NCBI GenBank assembly: GCA_037045265.1
Contig: JBAOHV010000002.1
Span: 119,522-183,521 of the forward strand
DNA length: 64,000 nt
DNA from: JBAOHV01 sp037045265
GTDB taxonomy: Bacteria; Actinomycetota; Acidimicrobiia; Acidimicrobiales; Microtrichaceae
Direction of reading: 5' to 3'
This document shows positions 8,028 through 17,404 of the stretch, piece after piece. Numbering within the stretch: the first letter of the stretch is position 1; every line of letters begins with the position of its first letter. The notes below the pieces were generated by a model. The model ran no database searches. It was not told where the DNA came from and worked only from the letters and a program-made list of their open reading frames with translations. Made by a program: the position numbers and the translations under genes.

Positions 8028-8666
8028 TCAGTCGGCTTTCTCCTCGAAGACCTCGAGCCCGGCGAAGTTGCCGTCCGGGTCGGGTGCCTCGACGACGGGG
8101 TCGGGATGGTTGTCGAGCTCCAACTGGAGCGCCCGTGAGATCGTCGTGTGCATCGCGTAGGTGCAGGTGATGTAGGTGAGCTCCAGGATCTCCTCGTCCG
8201 AGAGGTGCTCCTTGAGCGCGGCGAAGATCCCGTCTGGTACCCGCCCGTGGTCCTGGACCAGGCAGTCGGAGTAGGCGAGCACCGCCCGTTCGACGTCGTT
8301 GAAGCAGTCGGCGACCTGCCAATGGGGGATCGCCGCGACCTGCTCGTCGCTGAACCCGTTGTCGCGCATCGCCTTGCAGTGCTGGCTGAACACGAACCGG
8401 GACCCGCTGCCCCAGCCGGCGCGGATCTGGCCCAGCTCGCGCAGCCGCGGGTCGAGCTTGCGGTTCGGCGAGCGGTAGTAGATGAGGCCGTTGCAGATGT
8501 GGTCGAAGGCGTCGGGCGACAGAGCGGTCACCGTCCACCAGTCGCCGGGAGTTCCCGACGCGGTGCCGGGCTCCTCGACGGGGTCGCGGTCACCGAATAT
8601 CAGCCCGTACATGACCTCCCCGAACGAGTGGACCTCGGAGCGTGGTACTTCACTGAGGCGTGGCAT
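8028..8666 (-). CDS. Carboxymuconolactone decarboxylase / AhpD-like protein
   Basis: 212 residues. The alpha-helical CMD fold is seen in the PRLRELGQIRAGWGSGSRFVFSQHCKAMRDNGF segment and in LSDEEILELTYITCTYAMHTTISRAL. The AhpD CxxC pair is not kept: the first motif is SQHCKAM, with one Cys, so peroxidase activity of the AhpD type is unlikely. Proteins of this sort often accompany ring- or lipid-degradation genes. ATG at 8666. The C-terminal 30 residues (PVVEAPDPDGNFAGLEVFEE) are an acidic extension. Confidence 0.78.
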   Translation of the reverse strand: MPRLSEVPRSEVHSFGEVMYGLIFGDRDPVEEPGTASGTPGDWWTVTALSPDAFDHICNGLIYYRSPNRKLDPRLRELGQIRAGWGSGSRFVFSQHCKAMRDNGFSDEQVAAIPHWQVADCFNDVERAVLAYSDCLVQDHGRVPDGIFAALKEHLSDEEILELTYITCTYAMHTTISRALQLELDNHPDPVVEAPDPDGNFAGLEVFEEKAD

Positions 8667-8722
8667 GCGGGGGACGGTAGCGGTCGTCGATTCGACCGCG
8701 TCGGCTACTTCGAGAGCGCTGC

Positions 8723-10195
8723 CTACTTCACGACCACGTCGCGACAGCCGAGTGAGACCTCTTGGCCGGTGGGCACGTCGACGACCGTGGTGCAGACGTT
8801 GCGTGTCCCCGGCGAGCCGGACCAGACGAACAGGTAGCCGCCGTTGGTGGCACGCATCTCGCGGACCGCCCGCTGGGAGCCCATCGTCGAGGTGACCCGC
8901 ACCAGCGGTGCGCCGTCGGGGTCCGACGCAGTGCCGCCGACGATGACCGAACGGCCGTCTGCGTAGGCGGTGTGGAAGTCCCCGCTCGGCAGCCGAACCG
9001 GGGCCGGTGCGCTCAGCGGTGCACCGGCGGCACCGCTGACAGCGAAGTTCGTCGACATGAGCGCATGGTTCGGTGAGTTGGAGTTGACCGTCGAGCGGAA
9101 CTGCGCTCCGGAGACGTCGCGGGTTCCAGCCGTACCGACCAGCCGGATGGTGGCCTTGTCGACCCGACCCGAAACACCGAGAGGCCCCAGGATCTGCACT
9201 CCGGTGGCTGTGCCCACACCGAACCAGGCTCCGAGTTGCGCGCCGGTGTAGGAGCGGGTCCAGGAGCCGTTCGGGTTGCCACCGGTGCTGTCGTAGGGGT
9301 CGGCGACGCCGCGCAGGTACGGCTCTGCGCTCACCCAGACCGACTCGCTGTTCTCGGTGTGCCCTCCCGACGAGGCCGAGTACACGGCGTTGATCATGGC
9401 CCCGTCGTAGGTGATCACCTGCTCCGCCGTCTGGTCGACCGCGGCGCGCCACGCAGCTACGTCGTAGCGGGTGCCCGTGTATGCCTGGTGCAGCACCGAT
9501 GCGTACAGATCGAAGTCGGCGCTGCTCCGGTCGTCGCGGCGGCGTTGGGCGAAGGTGCGTCCGGCGGTGGCCTGCGACTTCAGGGCCTCCAGCGGCCACG
9601 AAGAAGGCATCTCGCCGAGTCCGTACAGGTACTGCTGCATGGTCAGCCCGCCGAGAACTGCTCGTAGGCCACCGGCGTTGTCGGGACCTATGGCCAGGAT
9701 GCCGTAGCGGTAGGAGTTGCCCGACGGAGTCACCCGTAGGTCGCCCGCGCCGGCGAACTGCACGAGCAGCGGGCCGCTGACGGTCGCCGTCAGGGCGCCG
9801 GTGACCGCCATGTCGTTGCCGGTGCGGGTGAACGTGATCGTCGCACCGGCGCCCACCGTTCCGATCCCAGCGACGGTGGTGGTCCCACCGGCGACCAGAG
9901 TGAAGGAGCCGGTCTTCTCACCGATCAGGACCTTCAGGTCGTCGCTGACGGTACGAGTCGAGACCTGGGTGCCCTGGTAGTAGTGGGTCAGGATCTGCTG
10001 GTGGCTCCAGCCGCTCGCGGCGAAGCCGCGAGCACCCCACTGGCTCATACCGATGCCGTGCCCCCAGCCTCCCCCGGTGAAGGCGAACGACTCCTGGGCC
10101 GAGGCCTGCGGTGAATCCAACAGGACGCCGTTGAGGGACAGCGCGGTGCAGAGCAGCGCAGCGGCGAACACGCGACGAACAAGGTTCCCACTCAC
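8723..10195 (-). CDS. Secreted SpoIID/LytB-domain protein
   Basis: 490 residues from the GTG at 10195. A signal peptide (RRVFAAALLCTALSLNGVLL, likely cut after ASA) is followed directly by the signature FTGGGWGHGIGMSQWGARG and the SpoIID/LytB domain (about 35-370) with YLYGLGEMPSSWPLEALKSQ and SASSGGHTENSE. SpoIID of Bacillus is a lytic transglycosylase acting on denuded glycan, and LytB stimulates an amidase; the actinobacterial homologues are envelope proteins of unproven activity. The C-terminal 90 residues are a separate beta-rich domain with a Cys pair (NVCTTV and LGCRDVV). Located outside the membrane, probably on peptidoglycan. Confidence 0.87.
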   Translation of the reverse strand: MSGNLVRRVFAAALLCTALSLNGVLLDSPQASAQESFAFTGGGWGHGIGMSQWGARGFAASGWSHQQILTHYYQGTQVSTRTVSDDLKVLIGEKTGSFTLVAGGTTTVAGIGTVGAGATITFTRTGNDMAVTGALTATVSGPLLVQFAGAGDLRVTPSGNSYRYGILAIGPDNAGGLRAVLGGLTMQQYLYGLGEMPSSWPLEALKSQATAGRTFAQRRRDDRSSADFDLYASVLHQAYTGTRYDVAAWRAAVDQTAEQVITYDGAMINAVYSASSGGHTENSESVWVSAEPYLRGVADPYDSTGGNPNGSWTRSYTGAQLGAWFGVGTATGVQILGPLGVSGRVDKATIRLVGTAGTRDVSGAQFRSTVNSNSPNHALMSTNFAVSGAAGAPLSAPAPVRLPSGDFHTAYADGRSVIVGGTASDPDGAPLVRVTSTMGSQRAVREMRATNGGYLFVWSGSPGTRNVCTTVVDVPTGQEVSLGCRDVVVK

Positions 10196-10252
10196 ACCGT
10201 TGATTGTCGGAGTGTTCAGGTGGCGCCTTGAGATGATCGGCCATGATTGGCC

Positions 10253-10969
10253 GTGGTGCGTATCGCAACTTTCAACGTCCACCACGGCGCTCGACCGGGT
10301 CGACCAACCAGCAACGCGGCGATGGCGTCGGCGGTTGCGTCCTTGCACGCCGACATGATCGCGCTGCAGGAGGTCGACCACCGTGTGTTCCGGTCCTGGT
10401 GGGCCGATCAGGCGGGCCGATCGGCGCGGCGGGCGGGCATGACTGCACGCTTCGTGCCCACGCGGCGCTTGGGGCCGGGAGGACTCTACGGGCACGCGCT
10501 GCTCGTCAGGGGTCGGACACTCGACGATTTCGTTCTGGATCTACCCGGGCCAGGTGAAGCGCGCGTCGCCCTGTTCAGCCGGGTGGTGATCGGCGAAACC
10601 GAGATGAGCGTCGCGTCGACACACCTGCAGAACCGCCGGAAGGGCCGTCCCCACACTGCACCGAAGCAGCTCGAGGCCATCCTCCGCGAGCTGCGATGCC
10701 GGCCGAAGCCCTGGTGCGTTCTAGGCGATCTGAACCTGCGTCCCGACCTCGCCGTACCGCTGTTGGGCGAGGCGGGGCTCGCGCCTGTCGAGTCGGCACC
10801 GACCTACCCGGCGCACGCGCCGCAACTGCGAATCGACTGGATCGCCCTGTCGGGGCTGAGTGTCGCCGGCTCCCAGGTGATCGACACGGGCGTGAGTGAC
10901 CACCGCGCTCTGGCCATCGACGTGGCAGATCCCTCAGCTCTGGCGCCCGCGTGCCGATCCGAGTCCTGA
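10253..10969 (+). CDS. Endonuclease/exonuclease/phosphatase (EEP) family protein
   Basis: About 238 residues with the EEP fold: RIATFNVHHG at the N-terminus, DMIALQEVD with the metal-binding Glu, VASTHLQ, the LGDLN motif and the C-terminal SDHRALAIDV with the catalytic His. A metal-dependent phosphodiesterase or phosphatase; nucleic-acid, inositol-phosphate and lipid substrates occur in the family, and nothing here chooses between them. In-frame TTG at 10247 and GTGs at 10253 and 10256 compete as starts; GTG 10253 is a compromise. It is divergent from the SpoIID-domain gene with under 60 bp between them. Confidence 0.85.
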   Translation: MVRIATFNVHHGARPGRPTSNAAMASAVASLHADMIALQEVDHRVFRSWWADQAGRSARRAGMTARFVPTRRLGPGGLYGHALLVRGRTLDDFVLDLPGPGEARVALFSRVVIGETEMSVASTHLQNRRKGRPHTAPKQLEAILRELRCRPKPWCVLGDLNLRPDLAVPLLGEAGLAPVESAPTYPAHAPQLRIDWIALSGLSVAGSQVIDTGVSDHRALAIDVADPSALAPACRSES

Positions 10970-10977
10970 CCACGCCC

Positions 10978-11784
10978 ATGACAGACCCTTTCGACTCCCT
11001 TGACGCTCCCTTCGGAGAGCCGAGCAGCCCGCTGTTCGACGCGCCCGATGACACGTCGGGCGACGCCGCCGAGCTACCCCGGCGCCTGGACGGTCGCCTG
11101 GCAGTGGTGACAGGGGCCGGCGGAATGCTGGGTGCGGCGATCTCGGCGGAGCTCAGTGCCCGCGGGGCTGGTGTCTGTCTGATCGGACGCGACCTGGATG
11201 CACTGGACGCGACGGTGAGGTCTCTCGGTCCGGGTGCCCGTTGCGCCACGTTGTGCTGTGACCTCGCACAGGCCGACGACGTCGCCGATGCGGTCCGTTT
11301 CATCGAACTGCTCGACCGGCCGGTCGACCTGCTGGTCCACGCCGCAGGCATACAGGCGCCGGGACGCGTGACCGACAGTCCGGTCGAGGCGCTCGACGAG
11401 CACTACCTGTTGAACGTGCGCGGACCGTACGTGTTGTCCCAGCTCGTGGTGCCGTTGATGCGTGTCCCCGGTGCCCGGAGCGTGTTCGTGACCTCCGCGC
11501 CACGGACCGACCGGCGCGAAGGCGACGCCCACCACACGGTCACCCAGGCAGCTGCTCGGGCCCTGGCCGACCAGCTGCGCATCGAGACCGCCGGGAGTGG
11601 GGTGCGGGTGCTGACCGTCGTGGCCGATGACTGGACCGACGTTCCCCGCTGCGCGGTCGACCCCGTCGAGTTCGCGGCCGGGCTCGCGGCGGGGATGGTC
11701 GATGCGGTCGTCCAGACCGAGCTCGACGTGACCGAGCTCTCCGTGCGCGGGATTGCCCGCCCCGTGCGCACCGAGCGGCTGTAG
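10978..11784 (+). CDS. SDR-family protein without catalytic Tyr/Lys
   Basis: 268 residues with a Rossmann fold of the short-chain dehydrogenase type. It has the cofactor loop TGAGGMLG (45-52), HAAG (121-124), the structural Asn146 (LLNVRGP) and a Ser at 173 (VTSAP). Where the YxxxK catalytic pair should stand the sequence is HHTVTQ, placing His186 and Gln190 in the Tyr and Lys positions. The protein may bind NAD(P) but is unlikely to be a normal oxidoreductase. The C-terminal substrate part is short. An N-terminal 35-residue acidic extension precedes the domain. Starts 9 bp after the EEP gene, so probably co-transcribed. Confidence 0.85.
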   Translation: MTDPFDSLDAPFGEPSSPLFDAPDDTSGDAAELPRRLDGRLAVVTGAGGMLGAAISAELSARGAGVCLIGRDLDALDATVRSLGPGARCATLCCDLAQADDVADAVRFIELLDRPVDLLVHAAGIQAPGRVTDSPVEALDEHYLLNVRGPYVLSQLVVPLMRVPGARSVFVTSAPRTDRREGDAHHTVTQAAARALADQLRIETAGSGVRVLTVVADDWTDVPRCAVDPVEFAAGLAAGMVDAVVQTELDVTELSVRGIARPVRTERL

Positions 11785-11793
11785 CCTCCGGTG

Positions 11794-12396
11794 ATGGTCA
11801 GGGTGTGCATGCGGCCGGGGTGTGATCGACCCGCGGTCGCGCGCCTGAGCTACGACCCGATCACCTGCTCGGTGTGGCTGGACGATGTAGCTGAGCGAGT
11901 CGGACGCAACCAGGAGATCTGCGCGCTGCACGCTGACCGTCTCACCGTTCCCAGGGGATGGGACATGGCCGATCGGCGCGCCGACCAGGCGCCGATGTTC
12001 GCCACCCCCGTCGAGACCGAACGCGTCGACACGTCGCCGAAGCGACACCGACGTCGTTCGTCGGGATCCGACGCATCGGCGCAGACGCTCGCCCTCTTCG
12101 ACGTGCTGCGACAGGAGTTGGCCGCCAGCGAGCCGGCCACCGAATCGGCCACCGAACCGGCCACCGAGCTTGTGCCGGCGACGGCGGAGGCGGAGGCGGT
12201 TGAGAATGTCGATGAGATCGAGCCGGTCGACGAGATCGAGCCGGTCGACGAGGCTGAGCCCGACGAGGAGAGGCTGCCGGACTCATTGAGGGCGACTTCG
12301 CCGTTGTTGTCTCGGGCCTTCGCTGCGACAGGTCACCAGCGCTCGGTGCTCACACAGCTCTCACCGACCGAATCGGGCGCCGACATCGACTCCTGA
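11794..12396 (+). CDS. DUF3499-family protein
   Basis: 200 residues. The first 70 match the actinobacterial DUF3499 pattern: CMRPGC with PAVARLSYD, then ICALHADRLTVPRGWD, giving a likely Cys/Cys...Cys/His metal site. The remaining 130 residues are low-complexity and acidic, with repeated ATEPATE and EPVDEIEPVDE blocks, and are probably disordered. ATG at 11794 is preferred to the GTG one codon earlier. It sits in a plus-strand run between the SDR-like gene and fumarase. Function is unknown in the family; it usually lies in conserved cell-wall or housekeeping neighbourhoods of actinobacteria. Confidence 0.8.
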   Translation: MVRVCMRPGCDRPAVARLSYDPITCSVWLDDVAERVGRNQEICALHADRLTVPRGWDMADRRADQAPMFATPVETERVDTSPKRHRRRSSGSDASAQTLALFDVLRQELAASEPATESATEPATELVPATAEAEAVENVDEIEPVDEIEPVDEAEPDEERLPDSLRATSPLLSRAFAATGHQRSVLTQLSPTESGADIDS

Positions 12397-12433
12397 GTGT
12401 GCCCCGCCCGATGGCGGTGCATACGGTGGAGGA

Positions 12434-14077
12434 ATGGTCGACTTCCAGTTCCAGGAGATGTTCCCCCAGCAGAAGGGCGACATCCCCTTCGCCAAGCTGA
12501 CCGACGAATTCGTGTCGGTTGGGGAGTACCGCGGCAACAAGGTGCTCGAGGTCGACCGCGAGGCGCTCACCCTTCTCGTCGCAGAAGGCGTGAGGGCGAT
12601 CTCGCACCTCTTCCGGCCGGGTCACCTGGCGCAACTGCGCAAGATCCTCGACGACCCAGAGGCCACCGAGAACGACCGCTTCGTCGCTCGCACCATGTTG
12701 GCCAACGCGTGCGTGTCGGCCGGAATGGTCCTGCCGAGCTGCCAGGACACCGGCACTGCCATAGTCATGGCCAAGAAGGGCCAGCAGGTCTGGACCTATG
12801 GGGCCGACGGCACACCCGGTGGTGCGGCCGGCGGGGACGAAGAGGCGATCGCCCGAGGCGTGTTCCGCACCTACACGGACACCAACCTGCGCTACTCGCA
12901 GCTCGCGCCGATCACCATGTTCGAGGAGCGCAACACGGGCACCAACCTGCCGGCCCAGATCGACCTGAGCGCCGTCGACGGCGACGAGTACAACTTCCTC
13001 GTCATGGCCAAGGGGGGAGGCAGCGCCAACAAGACGTTCCTGTACCAGGAGACCAAGGCGCTCCTGAACCCCGAGTCGCTCATGCGCTTCGTCGGCGAGA
13101 AGATCAAGACGCTCGGCACGTCCGCGTGTCCGCCGTACCACCTGGCGATCGTCGTCGGTGGCACGTCGGCCGAGATGAACCTCAAGACCGTCAAGTACGC
13201 GAGCGCCCGATACCTGGACGGCCTGCCGACCACAGGGAACGAGCTCGGCCATGCCATCCGCGACATCGAGCTCGAACAGCAGATCTTCCAGCTGGCAGCC
13301 GAGTCGGGCATCGGTGCGCAGTTCGGCGGCAAGTACTTCGTGCACGACGTGCGGGTGATCCGCCTTCCCCGGCACGGCGCATCGTGCCCGGTAGGTATCG
13401 GCGTCAGCTGCTCTGCGGACCGTCAGGCGCTCGGCCGGATCACCGCCGACGGTGTGTTCCTGGAGCAGCTCGAGACCGACCCTGCCAAGTACCTGCCCGA
13501 GGTGACCGAGGACGACCTGCACGCCGACGTGGTGAAGGTCGACCTGACACGACCGATGTCGGAGATCCGCGACCTGCTGTCGCAGTACCCGGTCAAGACC
13601 CGCCTGTCGTTGAGCGGCCCGATGGTCGTCGCCCGCGACATCGCCCACGCGAAGCTCAAGGAGCGCATCGACCGAGGTGAGGGCCTGCCCCAGTACGTCA
13701 AAGACCACCCCATCTACTACGCGGGTCCGGCCAAGACCCCCGAGGGCATGCCGTCGGGCAGCTTCGGTCCGACCACGGCGGGGCGCATGGACAGCTACGT
13801 CGACCTGTTCATGGAGAACGGAGGCAGCTTCATCTCGCTCGCCAAGGGCAATCGATCGAAGCAGGTGCGCGACGCGTGTGCCAAGCACGGTGGCTTCTAC
13901 CTGGGCTCGATCGGTGGGCCTGCAGCGATCCTGGCTCAGAACGCGATCAAGTTGGTCGAGGTGCTCGAGTACCCGGAGCTGGGCATGGAAGCGGTGTGGC
14001 GCATCGAGGTCGAGGACTTCCCTGCGTTCATCATCACCGACGACAAGGGCAACGACTTCTTCACCGAACTGCTCTGA
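12434..14077 (+). CDS. fum: Fumarate hydratase, class I (4Fe-4S)
   Basis: 547 residues, the full size of single-chain class I fumarase (FumA/FumB type), fusing the alpha and beta parts. Cluster-ligand cysteines are in VLPSCQDTGTA, GTSACPPYHLA and HGASCPVGIGVSC; the C-terminal half carries LLSQYPVKTRLSLSGPM and FGPTTAGRMDSYVDLFMENGGS. It interconverts fumarate and L-malate in the TCA cycle and is oxygen-sensitive. A GGAGGA ribosome site lies just before the ATG. It ends inside the convergent patatin gene, with 17 bp shared. Confidence 0.95.
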   Translation: MVDFQFQEMFPQQKGDIPFAKLTDEFVSVGEYRGNKVLEVDREALTLLVAEGVRAISHLFRPGHLAQLRKILDDPEATENDRFVARTMLANACVSAGMVLPSCQDTGTAIVMAKKGQQVWTYGADGTPGGAAGGDEEAIARGVFRTYTDTNLRYSQLAPITMFEERNTGTNLPAQIDLSAVDGDEYNFLVMAKGGGSANKTFLYQETKALLNPESLMRFVGEKIKTLGTSACPPYHLAIVVGGTSAEMNLKTVKYASARYLDGLPTTGNELGHAIRDIELEQQIFQLAAESGIGAQFGGKYFVHDVRVIRLPRHGASCPVGIGVSCSADRQALGRITADGVFLEQLETDPAKYLPEVTEDDLHADVVKVDLTRPMSEIRDLLSQYPVKTRLSLSGPMVVARDIAHAKLKERIDRGEGLPQYVKDHPIYYAGPAKTPEGMPSGSFGPTTAGRMDSYVDLFMENGGSFISLAKGNRSKQVRDACAKHGGFYLGSIGGPAAILAQNAIKLVEVLEYPELGMEAVWRIEVEDFPAFIITDDKGNDFFTELL

Positions 14078-15062
14078 GCGGCCTTGCCTTCCAGGCTCGC
14101 TGGAAGGCGAGGCCCTCGCGCGAGGCGAGCAGCGCCGTGGTCCGCTCGTGGGCGAGCGTCGCCGTCTGGCTGCCGCTGTCGGCGCGCAGCAGGTTGAGTC
14201 CGTGGACCTGTGCCTCCTGGGAGTCGGGCCGAACCACCAGCACCTCGACGCCGGCGTCGCGCGCCTTGCGCAGCTCGCAGTCGAGCATGCGCTGGAACAG
14301 CTCCTTGGACGCACGCAGGTGTGGTGACGGAACGTCGTCGGGCTCGTAGGTGAGCGGTGCCGCGACGACGATCAGCTCGGCGCCGGCTTCGATCGCGACG
14401 TCCAGGTTCGTCGACGAGCTCACCGCGCCGTCGACCAACATGCGTCTGCCCAGGCGCACGGGTGGGTAGAGCATCGGTACCGCCGACGAAGCCCTCATCG
14501 CGTCTGGCAGTGCGGGCCGGTTGTCAGCAGGTGGACCGAGTACGACCCGGCGGCCGGTGACGACGTCGAACGCGCACAGCGCCAGGTCGCCATCGGGCCA
14601 ATCCTCGCCGGCCCAGTCGGCGAACTCCTGGCGCTGCTCGGTCGCCGAGCCCAGCCCGGCTCGGTAGAAGCGCTGCAAGGGCATCGGCGGGTTGACCGCC
14701 GGCCAGCGCACCACCGAGCGCTGGAGCACCCAAGCCGATCCGACCAGGCGTCGTGCCAGGCCGATCGGGGTGCGCCAGCCCTGACGGAACACGACGTCGG
14801 GACGGAAGAACGGCTCGTCCTCGATGAACGGATGCTCGTCCGCGTGGGCCAGGTCCCACACCTCGTCGAGGTCGTGGCCGGCCCGCAGGATCGCGCCGAC
14901 GATCGCTCCTGCGGAGGTGCCGACGATCAGGTCGGCGCCGCCGGGATCCAGACCGGCGTCAGCGAGTGCCTTGCACACCCCTGCGTGGTAGGCGATGCCC
15001 ACCGTGCCGCCGGCTCCGAGCACTATCGCCGTACGGGTCGGTCGTCCTGTGGTCGTTTGCAC
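14061..15062 (-). CDS. Patatin-like phospholipase
   Basis: 333 residues from the GTG at 15062. Oxyanion loop LGAGGTVGIAYHAGV, nucleophile elbow IVGTSAGAIVGA (GTSAG, Ser about residue 57) and the DGAVSSSTNLDVAI segment that supplies the catalytic Asp (DGA). Predicted Ser-Asp dyad acyl hydrolase acting on phospholipid or neutral lipid; cytoplasmic or membrane-associated, with no signal peptide. The 3' ends of this gene and fumarase overlap by 17 bp on opposite strands. Confidence 0.9.
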   Translation of the reverse strand: MQTTTGRPTRTAIVLGAGGTVGIAYHAGVCKALADAGLDPGGADLIVGTSAGAIVGAILRAGHDLDEVWDLAHADEHPFIEDEPFFRPDVVFRQGWRTPIGLARRLVGSAWVLQRSVVRWPAVNPPMPLQRFYRAGLGSATEQRQEFADWAGEDWPDGDLALCAFDVVTGRRVVLGPPADNRPALPDAMRASSAVPMLYPPVRLGRRMLVDGAVSSSTNLDVAIEAGAELIVVAAPLTYEPDDVPSPHLRASKELFQRMLDCELRKARDAGVEVLVVRPDSQEAQVHGLNLLRADSGSQTATLAHERTTALLASREGLAFQRAWKARPLRAVR

Positions 15063-15215
15063 CGTTGCGCCCCCTCGGGTGAGATCGAAATGGTGCCCTT
15101 GGTCGATCGGTGGTCGCAATGGGTGGATCTGTCTGGGTCGATGGGCCCAGGATGTGCACGGTCTCGCCGGTCGGCCGCTCCGGCCCGCCTGTCGCGATGA
15201 GCCACACTGTGCGCT

Positions 15216-15800
15216 GTGGAGCTGTCGTTGTTCGCCAACCTGTTGGGCGCCGTGGGCCTCGGGGCGGCTTCCGGTCTCAACGCGTGGATCCCCCTGCTGG
15301 GGTTGGGTGTGGCGCAGCGGCTGGGCCTTGTGACGTTGACCGAGCCGTTCGACGAGCTCGGCTCGAACTGGGCGTTGGCGATCCTGGCGTTGGTGTTCGT
15401 GGTCGACCTGGTCGGCGACAAGGTGGCGGTCGTGGACCACGTCCTGCACGCGGCGGGAACGGTGATAGCCCCGATGTCGGGTGCTGTCGTGTTCGCTGCA
15501 CAGGAGAACCTGCTGTCGCAGTCCTGGCCGTGGGCCGCCGCAGCGGTCGGCATGGTGCTCGGCGAGAGCGTGCATCTTGCCAGGAGCTCCGTGCGGCCGG
15601 TCCTGACCGCTGGAACCGGCGGTGTCGGCAACCCGATCGCATCGGCGGTCGAGGACGTGGTGTCGTTCGTGTTGACCGTGCTTGCGGTGCTCGTGCCGGC
15701 GATCGCGTTCGTGACTGTCGTGGTGATCGCCGTCGTCGCGTACCGGAAGGTGGCCCGCTGGCGTGGCCGGCGCCGTGACCGTGGCGTCGCCTCCACATGA
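15216..15800 (+). CDS. DUF4126-domain integral membrane protein
   Basis: 194 residues with about six hydrophobic segments. GLGAASGLNAWIPLLGLG near the N-terminus, DLVGDKVAVVDHVLHAAG and NPIASAVEDVVSFVLTV are hallmarks of the DUF4126 family. Function unknown. GTG start at 15216. Its stop overlaps the ATG of the CopC-CopD gene by 4 bp (ATGA at 15797-15800), so the two are translationally coupled. Confidence 0.85.
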   Translation: MELSLFANLLGAVGLGAASGLNAWIPLLGLGVAQRLGLVTLTEPFDELGSNWALAILALVFVVDLVGDKVAVVDHVLHAAGTVIAPMSGAVVFAAQENLLSQSWPWAAAAVGMVLGESVHLARSSVRPVLTAGTGGVGNPIASAVEDVVSFVLTVLAVLVPAIAFVTVVVIAVVAYRKVARWRGRRRDRGVAST

Positions 15801-17394
15801 GGAGAGTGGTCGCTCCCCGTCGCCCGGCACTGCTCGTGTCGACGCTGGTCGTCTCGATCGCGCTCGTGCTCCTCGCCATGGGGTCGGTTGCCCCTGGCGC
15901 GGGCGCCCATGCAGTCCTCACGGATTCGCTGCCGGCGTCGGACAGCGTGGTGGGGGAGCCACCGTCGGAGCTGGTGCTCACCTTCAGCGAGGGGGTCAGC
16001 AGCGCTCCCGACGGGGTGACGCTGCTCGATCCCGCGGGCGAGCAGGTCGACGGCGTGGTCTCGGCGGCCGAGCGCCGAACGTACTGCGCGCAACCGTGCC
16101 CGATCTCGATCGCGACGGCTCCTACACCGTCACCTGGTCGGTCGTGTCTGCCGACGGCCACCCGTTGCGAGGCAGCTACCTGTTCCACCTGCGCGACCGC
16201 AGCTTGGACGAGCCCGCTGTCACGCTCACCAGCGGAGCGCCACCACTCGCGTCGGCGGTGCGTGTGCTCGGAGCCGTGTCGGCGCTCATCGGGCTGGTAG
16301 GCGTGTTCGCATGCGCACTGACAGGCCGCCGACCCCGCTGGCGGTGGGCGCCGGTCGTCGTCGGGACGTTCCTGCTGTCGGGCGGAGCAGTCCTGGCGGT
16401 AGGCGACGATGTCGGCGACGCGCTGCGGATCGTGCTCGCCACCGAGAGCGGACGCCTGGGCGTGCTCGCCCTTGTCTTATCCGTCGCGGGACTGGCCGTC
16501 TCCTGGTGGTCGGGTGGGGATCAGGTCGAGGTGGCAGCGGCGGCAGCGGTGACGGTGACCGTCGCGGCCCAGGGCCACGCGGTCTCGTTGCCGCCGGTGT
16601 GGTTCTCGGCCGGACTCACGGTCGTGCACGTTGCCGCGGCGGTTGGCTGGGCGGTTGCACTCGTGATGCTCCAACGCAGTGCTCGGGCACAAGGAGCAGA
16701 GCCCGAAGCCGTGCGCGACGCTGCGCGGCGTTTCTCGCCGTGGGGGGTGGTGGCCGTTGTGGCCCTGGCCGCGACCGGGGCGGCGCTCGTCGTCGACCGG
16801 GTCGGTCTCGACGGCCTGACCACGACCACGTACGGGCGGTTGGGCATGGTCAAGGCGGTGCTGCTGATCGGCGCGGCGACGATCGCCGTGTACAACCGGT
16901 TCAGGGTGTTGCCGACCGCTGACCTCGTACGACTCGGAAGGTCGATACGGGTCGAGATCGTCGTGCTGGCAGTAGCGCTCCTGGCAGGGGCGGTGTTGGC
17001 CCAGGTGCCGCCCGAGGCCGCTGCCATCTCGGCCGGATCCGACGCGCCGTCCGGCGGGCCGTTCGCCCAGAGTGTGTCCTTCGGCGACGGGGAGGTGGAG
17101 CTGACCGTCCAGCCCGGAACCCGGGGCACCAACGAGGTCCACATCACCGCGTTGGGTCCCGACGGTCGGCTGATGGCCGACGCGCAGGAGTTCGTCCTGG
17201 AGATGTCTCTTCCCGCCCGCGACGTGGGTCCCCTGGTGGCCGAGCTGACCAGGATCACCAACGGCCACTCGACCGGCTACGTGAAGCTTCCCTACACGGG
17301 GGAGTGGACCTTCGAGGTCTCGTCACGGGTGTCGCAGTTCCGCGAGCTGCGAGCCGCCTTCACCGTCCCCGTGGGTGAACCTGGCGACAACTAG
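15797..17394 (+). CDS. CopC-CopD fusion copper-transport/resistance protein (one frameshift)
   Basis: A signal peptide and CopC domain (GAHAVLTDSLPASDS, with the N-terminal His of the Cu(II) site, and DGHPLRGSYLFH) are followed by a polytopic CopD domain (about eight membrane segments, including QGHAVSLPPVWFSAGLTVVH) and a C-terminal extracellular domain. The frame changes near 16,075-16,085, between AGEQVDGVVSAAERR and VLRATVPDLDRDGSY. Both sides are intact, so a single missing or extra base explains it. This YcnJ/PcoCD-like arrangement handles copper at the outer face of the membrane. It is coupled to DUF4126 upstream and is followed by an HdeD-like gene after 10 bp. Confidence 0.85.
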
Positions 17395-17404
17395 CGTCGC
17401 TGCC

